A DNA stretch of 64,000 nt from Trichoplax adhaerens (GCF_000150275.1 NW_002060946.1:220678-284677); one strand, 5' to 3'; positions 1 through 12,671 are shown, counted from the first letter of the stretch. A program made the numbers and translations. The notes: generated from the sequence alone by a model not told the origin.

Positions 1-545
1 TTAGACAGTTTATACAAAATATAAATAGATTGATTTTAAGTATTACAGTAAGCTAGTGACTCATAAACTACTCGATAGTTTGTATAAAGCATGCATATGG
101 CAAATTGATTTTTAGACTCTATTAACTACGAACTAGTACGAAGCTACGCTTATTTCTAATTAATATTTAGATTCTACTTTCTGTCAGCTGTAATGAACTA
201 TTGGATAGTTGATACAAAATATAAGCAGATTGATTTTACGTATTAAGTAAGCTAGAGATTTGTAAACTACTCAATAGCTTATATAAAGTATGCATACGGG
301 TAGATTGATTTTTAGACTCTATTGACTACGAACTAGTCCGAATTAGTTAAAAGTTTAAACCATTTCTATCGACATATACGCGTGAAGAGGAAGAAAGATT
401 AACTTCATATTCTACTTTCCGCATGATGCGACAATTTCTATATAAGTATGAACAGATTGACTTCCTTACTCTACTTTCTGTTGGTCAGTATGGCTAATTT
501 AAAACTAGTAGGCAGTTTATCTACAAAAGACAGGAATAGATTCAT
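1..545. repeat. Degenerate tandem duplication, period about 200 bp
   Basis: A block beginning near position 6 (tacaaaatataaatagattg) recurs near 206 with the same order of sub-blocks: an actactcgatagtttgtataa-type segment, then gactctattaactacgaact, then tctactttctgt. A third, poorer copy of the start appears near 508. The copies are diverged and have no open frame. The block lies upstream of the first recognisable exon of kinase gene A. I found no credible first exon for that gene in it. Confidence 0.7.
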
Positions 546-630
546 TTTGATCTACAGTCCAGTAATTGACCTGAAGTGCAAATAGCGAATAATACTAATG
601 CACATGATTTGTGATATATATGTACGACAG

Positions 631-3600
631 ATCACTGGGATGCTAGCAATCAGGGTTCGCCGTTTTTAGCACTATTACTAGCCAATACAGAAATTCCTAT
701 GGAAAGTTGTTTAGCAGAAGCCGATATTTGCTTGGTTCGTTATGGCACTGACAAGAAACTAATTCTAGCACCTTATAGTAATAGCTTGGATGAGAGTCCT
801 CGAGACAAGAAGCGTTATCAAAGTCTAGTTTGTGAACTAGATGATTACCAATCCTTCGAAGAACAAGCGTGCTATTACTTGCAACGTTATCGTGGTGAAA
901 ATAAATTCAACTTAATTGAAATAGAATGGCCGCTACCTTCTTTAAAGGTGCATTAACAACATGCAAAGTAATAAGTTTCGTGCGACTATTATAGCTTAAA
1001 ATTTTATCTCACATCTTATCGCGCAATATTAATTATCATTACATTACTCTAAATTAGACCCTAGAACATATTGGTAAGCAACAAAACTTGTATAACGAGA
1101 TAGAATAGATACTATATCAGCATCGCTCTCACAACGTTAGATAATCATCAACAACATAAACAAAAAAATATTTAGTATGTGATTTTATCACAACTTAGAA
1201 TCTAACTTCAAATCTATACAGTAGCATGCGTTATTTCCATATTGCTTTAAATCTCAATTTTAAAACTAGAGCAGGAAAATAAAATTTTTTACGATAATAT
1301 AGGATATTCATCAGCATTACACATTAAAAAACGAAAAATTACCTACAATAATTTCTGCCGATTGTCAATTTTATTGTAGGACTCTTGCCAAATCGTCAAC
1401 ATTAATGGATTCGCGTATAATGGAGAAACGAAAAGCTCGATTCTAGATTGGTTACAATCCTCTATCCTTCGAATTCATATTGTCCGAGACATTGCCAGAC
1501 TAAATCATGAGGTATTGTGCTTGCAAATCTATTGCAAATCTACTGTTTCCTTAAGTAATTCATTTCGTTTGCCACAAAGAAATCTATTAAACAGTCGTTT
1601 AACCTCCAATTTATATCAGTACATGGTTCTAATGCTTTATGTACAATAATTTATAAAATGGCTGGTTCACTTATAAAATTAGTGATAATTTTATAAAGTA
1701 GTTTATTACTTTGAACAATTATTGTTTTAGTAGACTTGATCTACCATATATAAAGAGAGAGAAATTTAATTTGCATGCTGTAATAGCCTTTTTCCTTCTA
1801 TAGATGAGCCAGTTAACACAAGGTTTCCATTCAATCGGTGATATGAAAACATTAGCGCTTTGGTCTAATTCATCTGTATTCGTTTATAATATCGACACGG
1901 AAAATGATACTAATTCTTGCCTAGACGATAAAAAGATTACATCCATATTACAAAATATTTGGCCGGAATGGAAAACCATACCAATTTATTCCATTAATAT
2001 TCATCAAGAAAAGACTAATATAATTCACCATCAATTGACGGATATTTTTTATCAAGTATTGCATCAGTTCAAGAAAACTATCCAAGATCACTGTAAGCTA
2101 CAATTGGAAATCTATTACAGGTAATATCACAACTATTGCTATGATTTTACATCATTATATTCATCTAACACGAACATAAATACTGGTAGAGTGTATTAAT
2201 TGTTGTTTTGTTTTTTACAAGATGGCTACAGAAATTGTTGAACTATGCCGAATTCGCTGATCATTTTCGTCAGTACTGTGAAAAATTGCCTCTTGAAGAG
2301 AGGAAGCTCCACCAAAGCCAATTACAAATTAAGCTCATTGATATCGCGCGCTTTCTACGTAAGATTCATGCTAAACGTGAACCAACAATGCTACCCGAAA
2401 CGGTTAAAATTAATACTCAAGATTTTCTACAATTACTAAACTTAAAATTACTACGACTCATCAATGAGACTAATTCAACTTTTCTCGATAAATATAGCTT
2501 ACTTTGCAATCAAACTGTAACTGATTTTCGAGATATTCTATCTATGGTCATAGATCAACTTGACTTGCAAGTAACACAGTTTGAAATTGAGAATAGATTA
2601 CTATTAGTAGCGAAACAAAACTATATCAAAGATTTACTATCATCTCATGACGAAAGTAAAGTATTAATTGATTATTTTGAAGGTTTAATGCTTGGTTTTA
2701 ATGATCTTCAAGACAACATTAGTTTGTTAACATTAAACAATTTCATTCCAAGCCAGTGCATCATTACGAATACTACAAGTAAAATTAATCTTTTCTTGAA
2801 TCATCCAATCCTGCTGAAAGCTAATTATCCAACAAGTTTAGGTTTATTTAATGCTCAACATCAGCATTTTATCCAAGTCTTACAAGAAAGTATGGATGGG
2901 CAACCTGCTTCCAATAGAATAAAAGTTTGTATTACTAAAGTTCTTCATCACTTCACTGATGATAACATTCAGCGAGAAATGATTAATCATGAACTTCGCC
3001 CGATCGGTTATCACTTTCATGAATGGTTGGAAGATTTCGTTAAGCTAACTGAATATTATGCTTGGTTAATACAAGAACAAGACTATTCTGCTACTAGCAA
3101 CCAAGGCAATCGAGACCATTTAATTACACCAAATGCCAATATTAAAAATTTGCAACGTTCTTTGGCCTATTGTTTCGTTCTATCGATTGAAAATGATGTT
3201 CATAGATATGGTCGAAATGATCTCGACACCATTGCTGTCGATACTGTTATTGGTACTGGTATTATTGGCCAATGCCATCATGGTACAGGTAGGATTGATC
3301 AATCAAATTCACAGCCACTATTAATCAAAAGATTATACGACGATATTAGCAAGGATAATGCCTTTGAGTATTTCATTGAAATCGACGCTTTAAGGTAAAT
3401 TAGAGAGAATGATTCTAAAATAATTAGATCATAGCTTGGCAAAGGTGAATGTTGAATCAATTTCTTCTACTAGCTGTGTATAGCTCAACTAGTATTTATT
3501 TCATTTTGCAGTTAGCGATTATTGTTGCCAAATTATGATAAATTATGCAACACATTCTCTAGTTTCGGTTTTTCGTTAATCAACACAGTCAAAAATGGTC

Positions 3601-5457
3601 AATAGTGCTTGAACATCGCGACTAAAATATAGAATGGCATCGTATTCACCTGTTAACAGATACAGAAATATATTGTTCACACTTATTTTGGTGCTTCTCC
3701 ACCATCGTTGAACAATTGCAAACAGTCTAAATAAAGTATTTATCTGGTGCAACTAAATACTAATACTTCTCCGTACATTCTGCAGCAATAAATATTTAAA
3801 TGGCGTCAATAAATTGGATTTAGATATCACGACCAAACTAGATAGCAATATTCCTTCGTAGTCTTAAATTTTGACCTACTGCTAAATTTTATAATTGGAA
3901 ATAGTTCTAGCAATGCCATAGTTCTACGCTGCTAAGATTAATCGGCATTCTCAGCATACACATTTTGAGCATTTTACCACGGAATTATTAAATATTGATC
4001 GCTTTTATCTTGAATATTATGCTACACATATTTCAAAATATGCACCTTTCAGCATTAGAAAGATTTTAGTAGATATTAGAAAGGTGATGAGGGAAAATAA
4101 ATTTCATACACTCTTTTGCGTAGTTAACCCGATATTTATGGTATCTCATTTCAGCAAGTTAAAGTCTTAAGATTCATTAAAAATTCATTGTTATTTTATT
4201 ACTCTAATCAGTATAAAAATCTATTTCTGTGCTAATCTTTTACGTTCTTTCTATACCGTATATTTAGAAAATTGAAACATAAAAATATCATCCAATATTA
4301 TGGAAGTATTCGTCGATATGGCATTAAATTACAAATCGATATGCTCCTAGAAAGTTGTCGAAATAATTTGAGATTTCTTTTGGAAAGCAATCATCAATTA
4401 ATACCGTCCCATTTCACGATCACGGGCTATCCTAAATATCGGGCCCGCCTCTTATTTTTTAATTTAGCAAGTCAAATTATTAATGGTTTACAATTTCTAC
4501 ATCGTAACGGATACCTCCATCGAGACTTGAAGCTCGATAATGTGTTGGTGAGTGGTTATAGTCCTACAGGCAAATATTCCGTTGCATACTTTACTTATTA
4601 TAATTTAGATCATCATACATATTATCCGTTAAAGTTATAGTCTCTGATCTCATATCTACGCCTAATTTCATCTGACATATATCTATCTAGCTGTCAGGAT
4701 AAATTATATAGTGAGAGTGTCTGTTGGACAGGGCAACAATGAAAGTTTTAGATTTCTACTTAATTTACGCCACTTGTTACGCTCAGATAGTCAAAAGTAT
4801 TCTTATGTCACATCTAAGGCATAAATCTGTCATGTTAGCAGATATAAAAATTCGTATTCTTTAGCTTTAGCTCGATATGACATCAAAGGATAATTATATT
4901 TTTCGTTTAGAGCACAAAAAGTATTAGTAACCCGTATTTTTTTATCCTATGGTAACTTTTAGATTAACGAAGATTTCATCGTCAAGTTAACTGAAATTGG
5001 CCAAGCAAATTTAGCTAAAACAACGGCTAGCAATGTTATCAGTAACAGTATTATTTATAGCGCGCCAGAAATATTTAAAAAGCAATTCATTAATCACAAA
5101 GCCGATATTTATAGCTTTAGCTTAATGCTATGGGAAATGTGGTATGGCAAGAGGGCATTCAATCAAGATTTCGAGATCAAATTTATCCTTAATGGTCATA
5201 GACCATCGATGGATGCTGAATGCCAACCTGAAACCCATTTAAAAGACTTGATCCAATCCTGTTGGGATAATAATCCAAAATGTAGGCCATCAAGCGAAAA
5301 ATGCTTTCGTATTTTGCGTGGCTGTTTTGAAGAGCTTGCCATGCTAGAAACTGATGACTTATTACCACAGTTAAGGGGGCGTAAAATCAGTCGATCCATC
5401 GGATATACACCTAAAAAAATATCAACTTCAAATGAAAGTATTATTTACAGAGTATAG
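631..5457 (+). CDS. DSTYK-like GTPase-kinase protein A (5' partial, probable pseudokinase)
   Basis: Six exons join in frame: 631-947, 1380-1511, 1804-2120, 2222-3394, 4268-4547 and 4963-5457 (stop TAG). The first begins in phase 1 after TACGACAG, so at least one 5' exon is missing. Exons 1-3 resemble a dynamin/Ras-like GTPase domain that has decayed: the P-loop region reads NQGSPFLALLL with no GK[ST], the G3 position reads VNINGF and the G4 position FVYNID. A helical linker follows (exon 4). The kinase domain has IGTGIIG, lysine in LLIKRL, glutamate in FIEIDAL, HRDLKLDN, then TEIG where DFG is expected, SAPE, and arginine in KCRPS. The order and size fit the DSTYK family (about 930 aa in human, from memory). 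Replacement of the DFG aspartate by glutamate suggests weak or no catalysis. Its nearest relative in the window is gene B on the other strand. The weakest point is the GTGCAT donor after 947. Confidence 0.78.
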
Positions 5458-5735
5458 GATCAAATAATGTTGGCTAGAAATTGATGGCATATAGCTATAG
5501 TTATGAGAGCGTAAAATCAATCAACCTGACAGATACATCTTTAAAAATATTTATTTTAATTGAGGATAATATCAATGAAGCTTGAAAATCAAAATAGGTT
5601 GGCTAGAAGCACACTGCCTAGGTCGAGATATCCTAAAAATTCATCGACCTGATGGATAAACGCCTAAAAAATATTCATCTCTGTTGAAGATAGTATTCTA
5701 TGAGCAGAGCTTAAAAATAAATTTACTGGCTAGAA
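5380..5735 (+). repeat. Three decayed copies of the 3' coding tail of gene A
   Basis: The end of the last exon, starting GTAAAATCAGTCGATCC at 5381 and running through the stop codon to TTGGCTAGAA near 5470, recurs from about 5511 and again from about 5632. Spacings are about 130 and 121 bp. Each copy has the order [gtaaaatca-cgacctga-gata-acgcctaaaaaat-attca-gataatat-ttggctagaa] with substitutions. Copies 2 and 3 lie after the stop and have no open frame. Either the C-terminal tail was duplicated downstream, or the gene recruited one unit of a tandem repeat as coding sequence. Confidence 0.7.
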
Positions 5736-7386
5736 ATGTAACAGTTGAATCTATTTTATTTATTACTTTTTGAGTATAGAATCAAAGTTTTATTATATAC
5801 GTAGTCAATCATAGACAGTAGCCAGTTGAGGAAAATGTCTATAAAGTAGTTACTAATAGTGTTTTTAAGATTAGAATGCGTCTTTTGTATATTATGATTT
5901 TGTAAGCTATTTGAGAAATATTTCTAGAAGACCGGGTTACGCTATATATAATCTCATATTCTATGCCTGGAATAACCAATTCAATTTAGGTCAAATCGTA
6001 ATTTTAGTTGCAATCATTCAAGGTATCCAAATACTTTAAGAAAATGTCATATTCTGATGCTATATCGAGATTTTTAATGGAATTGTATTCTGATATAAAA
6101 CAGAAATAAATATCTAACGATAATAATGTATTTTAACTATGAAATAGTATAATCAGGCACTATAAATGACGGGAGATGTTTTGCGTAAATTTTGGTGAAC
6201 AAATTGAAATAATTTGAATAGAGAATAGTCAAAAGTAACAACTTTAATTTAACAATTAATTAAAGTCTCATGTTACTGGGTCTAGCCAAAAATTCGTAAT
6301 AATAAAAATTCTTAGTACCTATGAATATCCGTATCTGCCACTGCAACAGACGTATGAAGCGTGAAGCAAATTATTCTAATTCGCTTTGATTTACTGTGAG
6401 ATAAAGTGCGAATTTGCATTGCATATTTAAATGACAGATATTAGTATTAACTTTATACTCAGAAATTGTATTATTTGAACCGGATAAAATCCTAATTAAT
6501 AAAAAGTTATAAAATTTATGATCGTACATTACTAAACAATTACAATCATGTACAATATTAATTAAATAATCGATAATGAAGTTAAGGTTTCATTTATATC
6601 AAAGAAATGACAACATCGTATTTATGACAGAATGTACTTTATCCTGATGACACAATCCTATTTAAATTATTAAATAAGGATAAGCATACATAATATTAAT
6701 TATAAGACTAGTTTAATTAATATTAAAGCTAGAATATAATTTTTTGTCAAAGAATTTCGGTCATTCTTAAATAATCGATTTTAAGGTTACTATTTCATTC
6801 GTGCCAAAGAAATTACGATATCGCACTCATGGCAAAATGTGCTATACCTGGATGATACCATCCTATTTTTAATTATTAATGAATAAGGATAAGCGTGTAG
6901 AATATTAATTATATGACTTGCTAAATTAATATCGGAGCTAGTATTGAATTGTTGGCAAAAAATTTTAATGTCATTCTGATTTAAAGTACTATTGTAGATC
7001 CTTACAGGGCTATTAAACCTGCTTCGATTTTTAAATCTTGATTCTTGTGATCACGCTTCAATAAAATTTTTATTATCATTTTATGAGAATATTTTGGTAG
7101 TATTCAGTATCGTAGCTGACACATGAATATTTCAGCTACAGTAAAGAATAAGAATACTCTAAATTATATCAACAAATAGATCTTTAAAGATGTCCAGGAG
7201 ATTGAATTACTTGGCGGTATTCAATCGCTGCTATATAACTTGTTCACTTATAGGTCGTTAAAAAAACTAGTATCTTGATGATAATAATTCAATTTATTTC
7301 GGCAGTGTTAAATGATTAATAGATGAAGATATGAGACAGTAGGGAAAATTCCAATAAGAAAAGTATCCATTTCCAAATTTTCCTAA
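5736..7386. other. Convergent spacer between kinase genes A and B
   Basis: AT-rich DNA between two convergent stop codons. It holds one clear duplication (6565-6980, listed separately). I see no exon, RNA gene or mobile-element feature in the rest. Confidence 0.6.
6565..6980. repeat. Direct tandem duplication, period about 205 bp
   Basis: The segment starting aataatcgat at 6565 recurs at 6770. Shared landmarks in the same order are ttaaggtt-tttcatt, tc/gccaaagaaat-acgatatcg, gacaatcctattt, aataaggataagc, and gaatattaattata-gact. The copies differ by many substitutions and small indels. No reading frame survives in either. Confidence 0.75.
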
Positions 7387-10300
7387 CTAGCAGATGATTG
7401 GAGAGGTCGTTTCTTCGGGATCTTCATAATCGCTACGATATTGTAATGCTTTATAGCATTCACTAGACGATAACCGCTCATTAGGATCAAATTGAAGGCA
7501 TTTAGTAATGATGTATTGCCATAAATCAGGAGGTGGAGGATAAATACTAAAATCGGGATTAACACCTTGAAGTAGCTTGTCTACAGTATCTTTCGATAGA
7601 CTAGCCGAATTGGATAAGTCTATCAATGGTTTGTTGTACCACATTTCATGTAGTATTAAGCCATAATGGTACATATCGCATTTATGGTTATATACGTTAC
7701 CAGCTAAATATTCTGGAGCTGGATAGATTGGTAGTTGACTATTCTTGATCGAATCGATAGATGCAGATTGAAAAACTACGCTTGGATCACATAACTTGAT
7801 AGTGTTATCGATGCTTAGCTATTAAGCAAAGTGAGCAGATTTGAGTACAAATAGTTATGAACTAAATATCCAAGATTAACTAATTCAATATCACAAACAA
7901 ATAGTACTCATATTTATTATACGTATTTGTATCGTTTGCTATGCAATTCTGCCAATCCAATTCATATTTTACGTAAATATCTAGATTAGTAGACTAGGCT
8001 TTTATAAAATTAACTAGCGATTAACAAGATACAGTATGAAATAACAAGCTTAATTAGGAATAGGTCATTACTATACTACTATTAAAAAATTAGCTAGACT
8101 AATTTACACTTTGCTATACAAAAGTAGATAAGCTTCAATCATCTTTCTGATTAAAATAAATATTACTGTATTTCCAAATAGGATCTATAACAAGTCAGTA
8201 ATGGTACTTACTTAAAAATTACATTCTTTGATAACTTACTAAATTAGATTAGTAGACTACGATTTTCAGTAAGATATGATGTAAGAAACTAAGCTTGATT
8301 AGGAACTGGTCATTGCTATACTGCTGTCAAAAACAAGCTGGACTAATTTAAAAATTGATATCAAATGGAATAGGAGATAAATTTTAATCATCTTCTGATC
8401 GATAAAAATGTTACTGTATTTCCATTAATCCCAGATAAAATTCTCCAAATAGGATCTATAACAAGTCAATAGTAATATTTACTTGATAAATATATTCTCG
8501 GATTACTTACCAGAATATTATCCAAGTACAGATCCGGATGGACATAGCACGCATTATGGATATAGCACAAACCAGCTGCTATTTGTAATGCAAAAATTTT
8601 AATTTTCCTGTAGGCACATTGTTGTTTATTATATCGGAAGGGAAAATCTGCAGGGATGCAATCATTTTGGAAATCGAAGAATTTCTTCAACGAACAGTGA
8701 CAAATCTCACAAGCCATCGTAAAGTTGTTGACACGATCTTCCAATGATACAAGGCCATAAAATGTTAAAATATTTTTATGATTTAGCTTTCTAAAAAATG
8801 TTAAAAATATGTCATTTGTCGATAAATTAGCCATATGATTTTTTTAGATTTGGAGGCTGTAGCAATAAAAAATCTCTCCAATTTTTTTTTATTTATTAAA
8901 GGTACTTTTGACAATAGAATATAATTTAATCACTTTATTAGATATACATCTTTCTACTTCGCTCTAGGCTAGCTTAATAATGCTAGGAAACATTTATAAC
9001 TTGTAAAATTGGATTAAAAATAGGCAATTCAATTTTAAATTACTCGATTCAGCTCTAAAGTTATTGATTCAATATTATCCTAAGCTTACCGTAAAGCTTC
9101 TTCTTCACTTAATAGTTTAATAATATTTCTGCTTGATACCTTGCGATTAAATATCTTCAATGTTATAGGCAGGAACTGAACATCCTTATTCCGTAATTGA
9201 CAAGTAGAATAAGCAGCTGTAGAATTATGATCAAATGAATAATTTTCATCATAACCAACTAATTGATTAGGATTGAATTCAGCTTGTCGTACATATCTGA
9301 CATTAAATAGCATGACAAGCCTTGATAGATGCTGATTGATTGTTAGTAATTGATTGGATGAATCATTTCCGTTAGGAACATTTTCGGTATGATTATCATC
9401 CGATAGTATATGCTGAAGTAAGTTGCGATAGAATTGGAATAACGTTGGTAAAATACTGAAATAATTATCAAACGAATCAATGACAGGTTTCATCATCATA
9501 GTCATAGCCTCAATAACTTTAGATCGCTGGAACGAATCTTCCATAATGGAGATAACTTTAGCCTTGAACCATACTATTAATTTTTCTTTAATCAATTTTT
9601 CACTATCAAAATGTTGACAATAATTGGCTATAATTTCATTGACTTCATCATCATCTATTTCTTCTATTGACTGAATTAAATTGGTGGAAAAACGGCTAGG
9701 TACCCATAATGGAGATATTAGATCAAAGATAACCTTCTCTTGAGTCGTATATTGATCATCATAGAGAAATTTGTTTTCGTCATAATCCTGTAAGATATCT
9801 AAATTACATAATGAGCCTCGTTCAAAATTCTCTAGTAAAGATTGCATACGAAATAATTTCTTCTTGTACTGTTGGATTAAGTAATAGCCTAATTGATTGA
9901 AGTAATCTTGTATATCTTCCCTTCCTATAATGATCGATGTCATTGTGGTCTTGGCAAGCTGAATTAACTCATGATACGTTATATTTTCGTCACTTGTAAT
10001 CTTGTCTGTTAACGATTCTTGTAGTATATAAGTAATATCATCGTCAGATTGAATAAATTTCCAAAGGTCACGTAAAACTTCTTCTTGTCGAAATACTATA
10101 TTAGTGTTTAATTGCCTTATTATATCGTCTTTGCTGGTCATCATCTCAATGTTATTTAATCGAGCTTGTAGTTCACTAGCAATTAACTTCCTTGATTCCA
10201 ATGATTTCCTGCTCATGACATACTGAAAGTGGTAATTATACGAAATTCTACTCAACAGATATTGTAGCCATCTAAAAGGAGAAAAAAATATTATACCATC

Positions 10301-12671
10301 AGATAATACGATGACAAGAAGAGTTTGTTACTGTACATAGATTATAAGTACTAATAATTAAGTATTTATATATATATATATATGAGTAGAGTATGTTAAT
10401 TGCAGTTTAAAGATATTTGAAATATTTTAAGCCACAGTAATTTAGAGCGATTTCTAATATAAGTGATGATTGATGCATATTAACTTTAATCTGATTAACA
10501 TTATAGAAATAAAATGTATCCATCATCGTACGCGATACATTTAACTAGTCAAGATAGAATATCTAATGTTACGGCCGCATCGATAACTATTTGATGGAGA
10601 TTACTGAGTAATATTATATACTGTACTTACATATCAGTCTTTATTAAATAGTAGCAATACTTAATGGGAAGTCTCATATCCAATGATTATCTCACTTAAT
10701 CATAGGCAATAGGTATATTATACAAAAAGCATCATTAATGGTATAAGACGTTTAATTCTACGTAGAGTTATATACGATATTATGCATATCTTGGTATATT
10801 ATGCATAAATCAACATAGTTTTCTTATGATTTTGGGGTATGCGATATAGCTAATATTTGATCTTATATTATCGTGGCATTTTTATGTTGTCAAGTGTAAG
10901 ATGTTGTATTAGGTAATAATGTAATGGCATGGCAATATGGTATCTGCACGAAGCCTACTCAATATTCTAAAAATAGGATAACAAAATAAATGACTAGGTA
11001 CCCTATGGCATCTAGAATTATTATTATGATGGTGTGGCAATACTGTATGTGCATGAAATCTATCCAATTTTCTACTAAGACCATAACAAAATAAATGACT
11101 AGCTTCCCTATGGCATCTAGAAATATTATTATGAAGATCTGGCAATGTTGTATTTGTACGAAAACGACTCAATTTCCCACTAATAGCATAACAAAATAAA
11201 TGACTAGATTCCATGTGGAATCTAGAAACATTATTACGATGGTCTAGCAATAATGTATATGCACAAAAATGACTCAATTTCCTACTGATAGCATAGCAAA
11301 ATGAATAACTAGGCTCCTTATAGCATCTAAAGATATTATTAATATTAACCGGTGACGACATACCTACTGAAAAGCTCAAGTTTATACGTTAAATTATACG
11401 GAAGAAAGACTTGTAGTTGCATTATAATATCGTGATATTCTTGGCTGACAATTCCCAGATGATAATCTTGTACAGCATTAGTTATATTAACCACTAGAAA
11501 TTGTTGTAATGAACAATTAGGCCAATAATGATCCATTTTTTGATAGAAGCAATCTTTTTTAGCTTTTATATCATGTCCCTCCAAACCTTCTGCCTTAGTG
11601 TTACATATAAATATAGTTGAATCAGGTAAAAAGTATCCTAGTGTTGCTTTCTCTCGATGCCATACTTGCTGTAGGATTTTATTGACCTATTTTAAAAGAG
11701 AAATAGTATTATTAATAATTAGTATATCCTATCTTCAATGCCATTTTATAACCATCAAATAGCATTCCAATATCATGATTTTAGAATACTTTTGTTATGT
11801 CCACGATTATATTTTGATCAATTTGTAGCACAAAAATGACACCGAAAGCATTAGAAAGGCACTTTATAAAGAGATCGGAAACGACAGGTAAACTAATGGA
11901 CCAGGGAAATGAAACATATTGAATACCACGCTTTAATGCATCTATCGGCCAATAAATTTTAATAATAGCAATATCCTTTTCATATTTTGTCATATATTGA
12001 TCAATTTGTTGAAGAAACCTTTCATCGTCGTCATCTTCATTGTCTAAAAAGATATTGGTGGCTGTAGTTTCAACTTCTTTTTCGATCCATCGCTCGATTT
12101 GTACATATCTTTCAGAATTATAACTTAGTAAATAACAAAATCTGCGGTCATAAATTTGATTCAGTGCAGCACATTTGCAGTGGATTAATAATTCGATTAG
12201 ATCTTTCTTGCCTTGACAATCATCGCCTACGATAAGTAATTTATTAATTAAATTGTATTTGCTTTTGGCATCTGAAGAGTGAATCAGTTTTGGCTAACAT
12301 TACAGTCATTACTTTAATTATACAAGCATCTCATATCAACAGTACAAATATTCACCTATAGAAGGGTACATGATGTTATCGATCACATTTATTAATTCAT
12401 TCCAGCAAAAATATTACGGCTATCAATTAAATCATGTCTACTTCTATAAGTTTAGTCAGAATAAATACTTACCAATAAGAAGTACAGGATGCTGATGATT
12501 TTGCAAAGAAGTAATATGCCCTTGTAGTATTGCACGATAATCGCCTAAATTTTCTAGTAGTTGTGTTTGCTCAAATTCACTCATTTTACTAATAAATTGA
12601 AGAGTTTGTTCGAATAATCCTTTAAGAAAAGTCTTCCTCTTTTCAAAATTATACAATAGCTGTTCCATCAT
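7387..12671 (-). CDS. DSTYK-like GTPase-kinase protein B (divergent kinase)
   Basis: Six exons: 12473-12671 (ATG), 11790-12271, 11364-11686, 9090-10271, 8511-8790 and 7387-7818 (stop). Phases 1,0,2,2,0 all close, giving about 965 aa. Residues 1-66 are helical. Residues 67-335 form a GTPase-like domain with a near-Walker A, GDDCQGKKD (lysine where S/T is normal), YVSFPWS where a DxxG motif is expected, SNAFGVIFVLQID, and a poor G4, FICNTK. Residues about 335-650 are a helical linker and about 650-945 a kinase domain. The kinase keeps lysine (ITLKIF), the alpha-C glutamate (SEEEALRKLNHKNI), the catalytic-loop aspartate and APE. It has HPDLYLDN in place of HRDLKxxN, DPS in place of DFG, and no glycine loop. 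It aligns along its length with gene A (EALRKLNHKNILTFYG versus DALRKLKHKNIIQYYG) with the same intron phases. The architecture is DSTYK-like. Catalytic activity is doubtful. Confidence 0.85.
7983..8525. repeat. Tandem duplication in the last intron of gene B reaching its donor site
   Basis: The unit starting agattagtagact at 7983 recurs at 8245 (period 262 bp). Shared blocks include aagctt-attaggaa-tggtcatt-ctatact, ttactgtatttcc, and ccaaataggatctataacaa. The far end of copy 2 runs into the exon 8511-8790 donor (GTAAGT on the minus strand). The equivalent point of copy 1 near 8232 also keeps GTAAGT without an exon beside it. Confidence 0.7.
10364..10384. repeat. (TA)n microsatellite
   Basis: About ten uninterrupted TA dinucleotides in an intron of gene B. 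Confidence 0.9.
10915..11345 (-). repeat. 105-bp minisatellite, about four copies, inside an intron of gene B
   Basis: The landmark acaaaataaatgact occurs at 10981, 11086, 11191 and (as gcaaaatgaataact) 11296, exactly 105 bp apart each time. Each unit also carries ctatggcatctagaa and a tggcaat-ctgtatgtgca block. Because 105 is a multiple of three and the unit lacks stops on the minus strand, one frame stays open for 156 codons and encodes a repeated 35-aa unit (SSHLFCYAISGKLSRFR-type). That frame is shifted relative to the adjoining exon 11364-11686, so I read it as intronic repeat and not as coding. Confidence 0.85.

Noticed and set aside
631-956. Caspase-like domain (GSPFLALLL resembled the caspase GS-x-FIxAL)
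   Set aside because: It aligns better with exon 2 of gene B at the same intron phases and shares WPxxxLK, so it is the GTPase-like domain of gene A.
10909-11379. 156-codon minus-strand frame as a gene
   Set aside because: It consists of the 105-bp intronic minisatellite and is out of frame with the adjoining exon.
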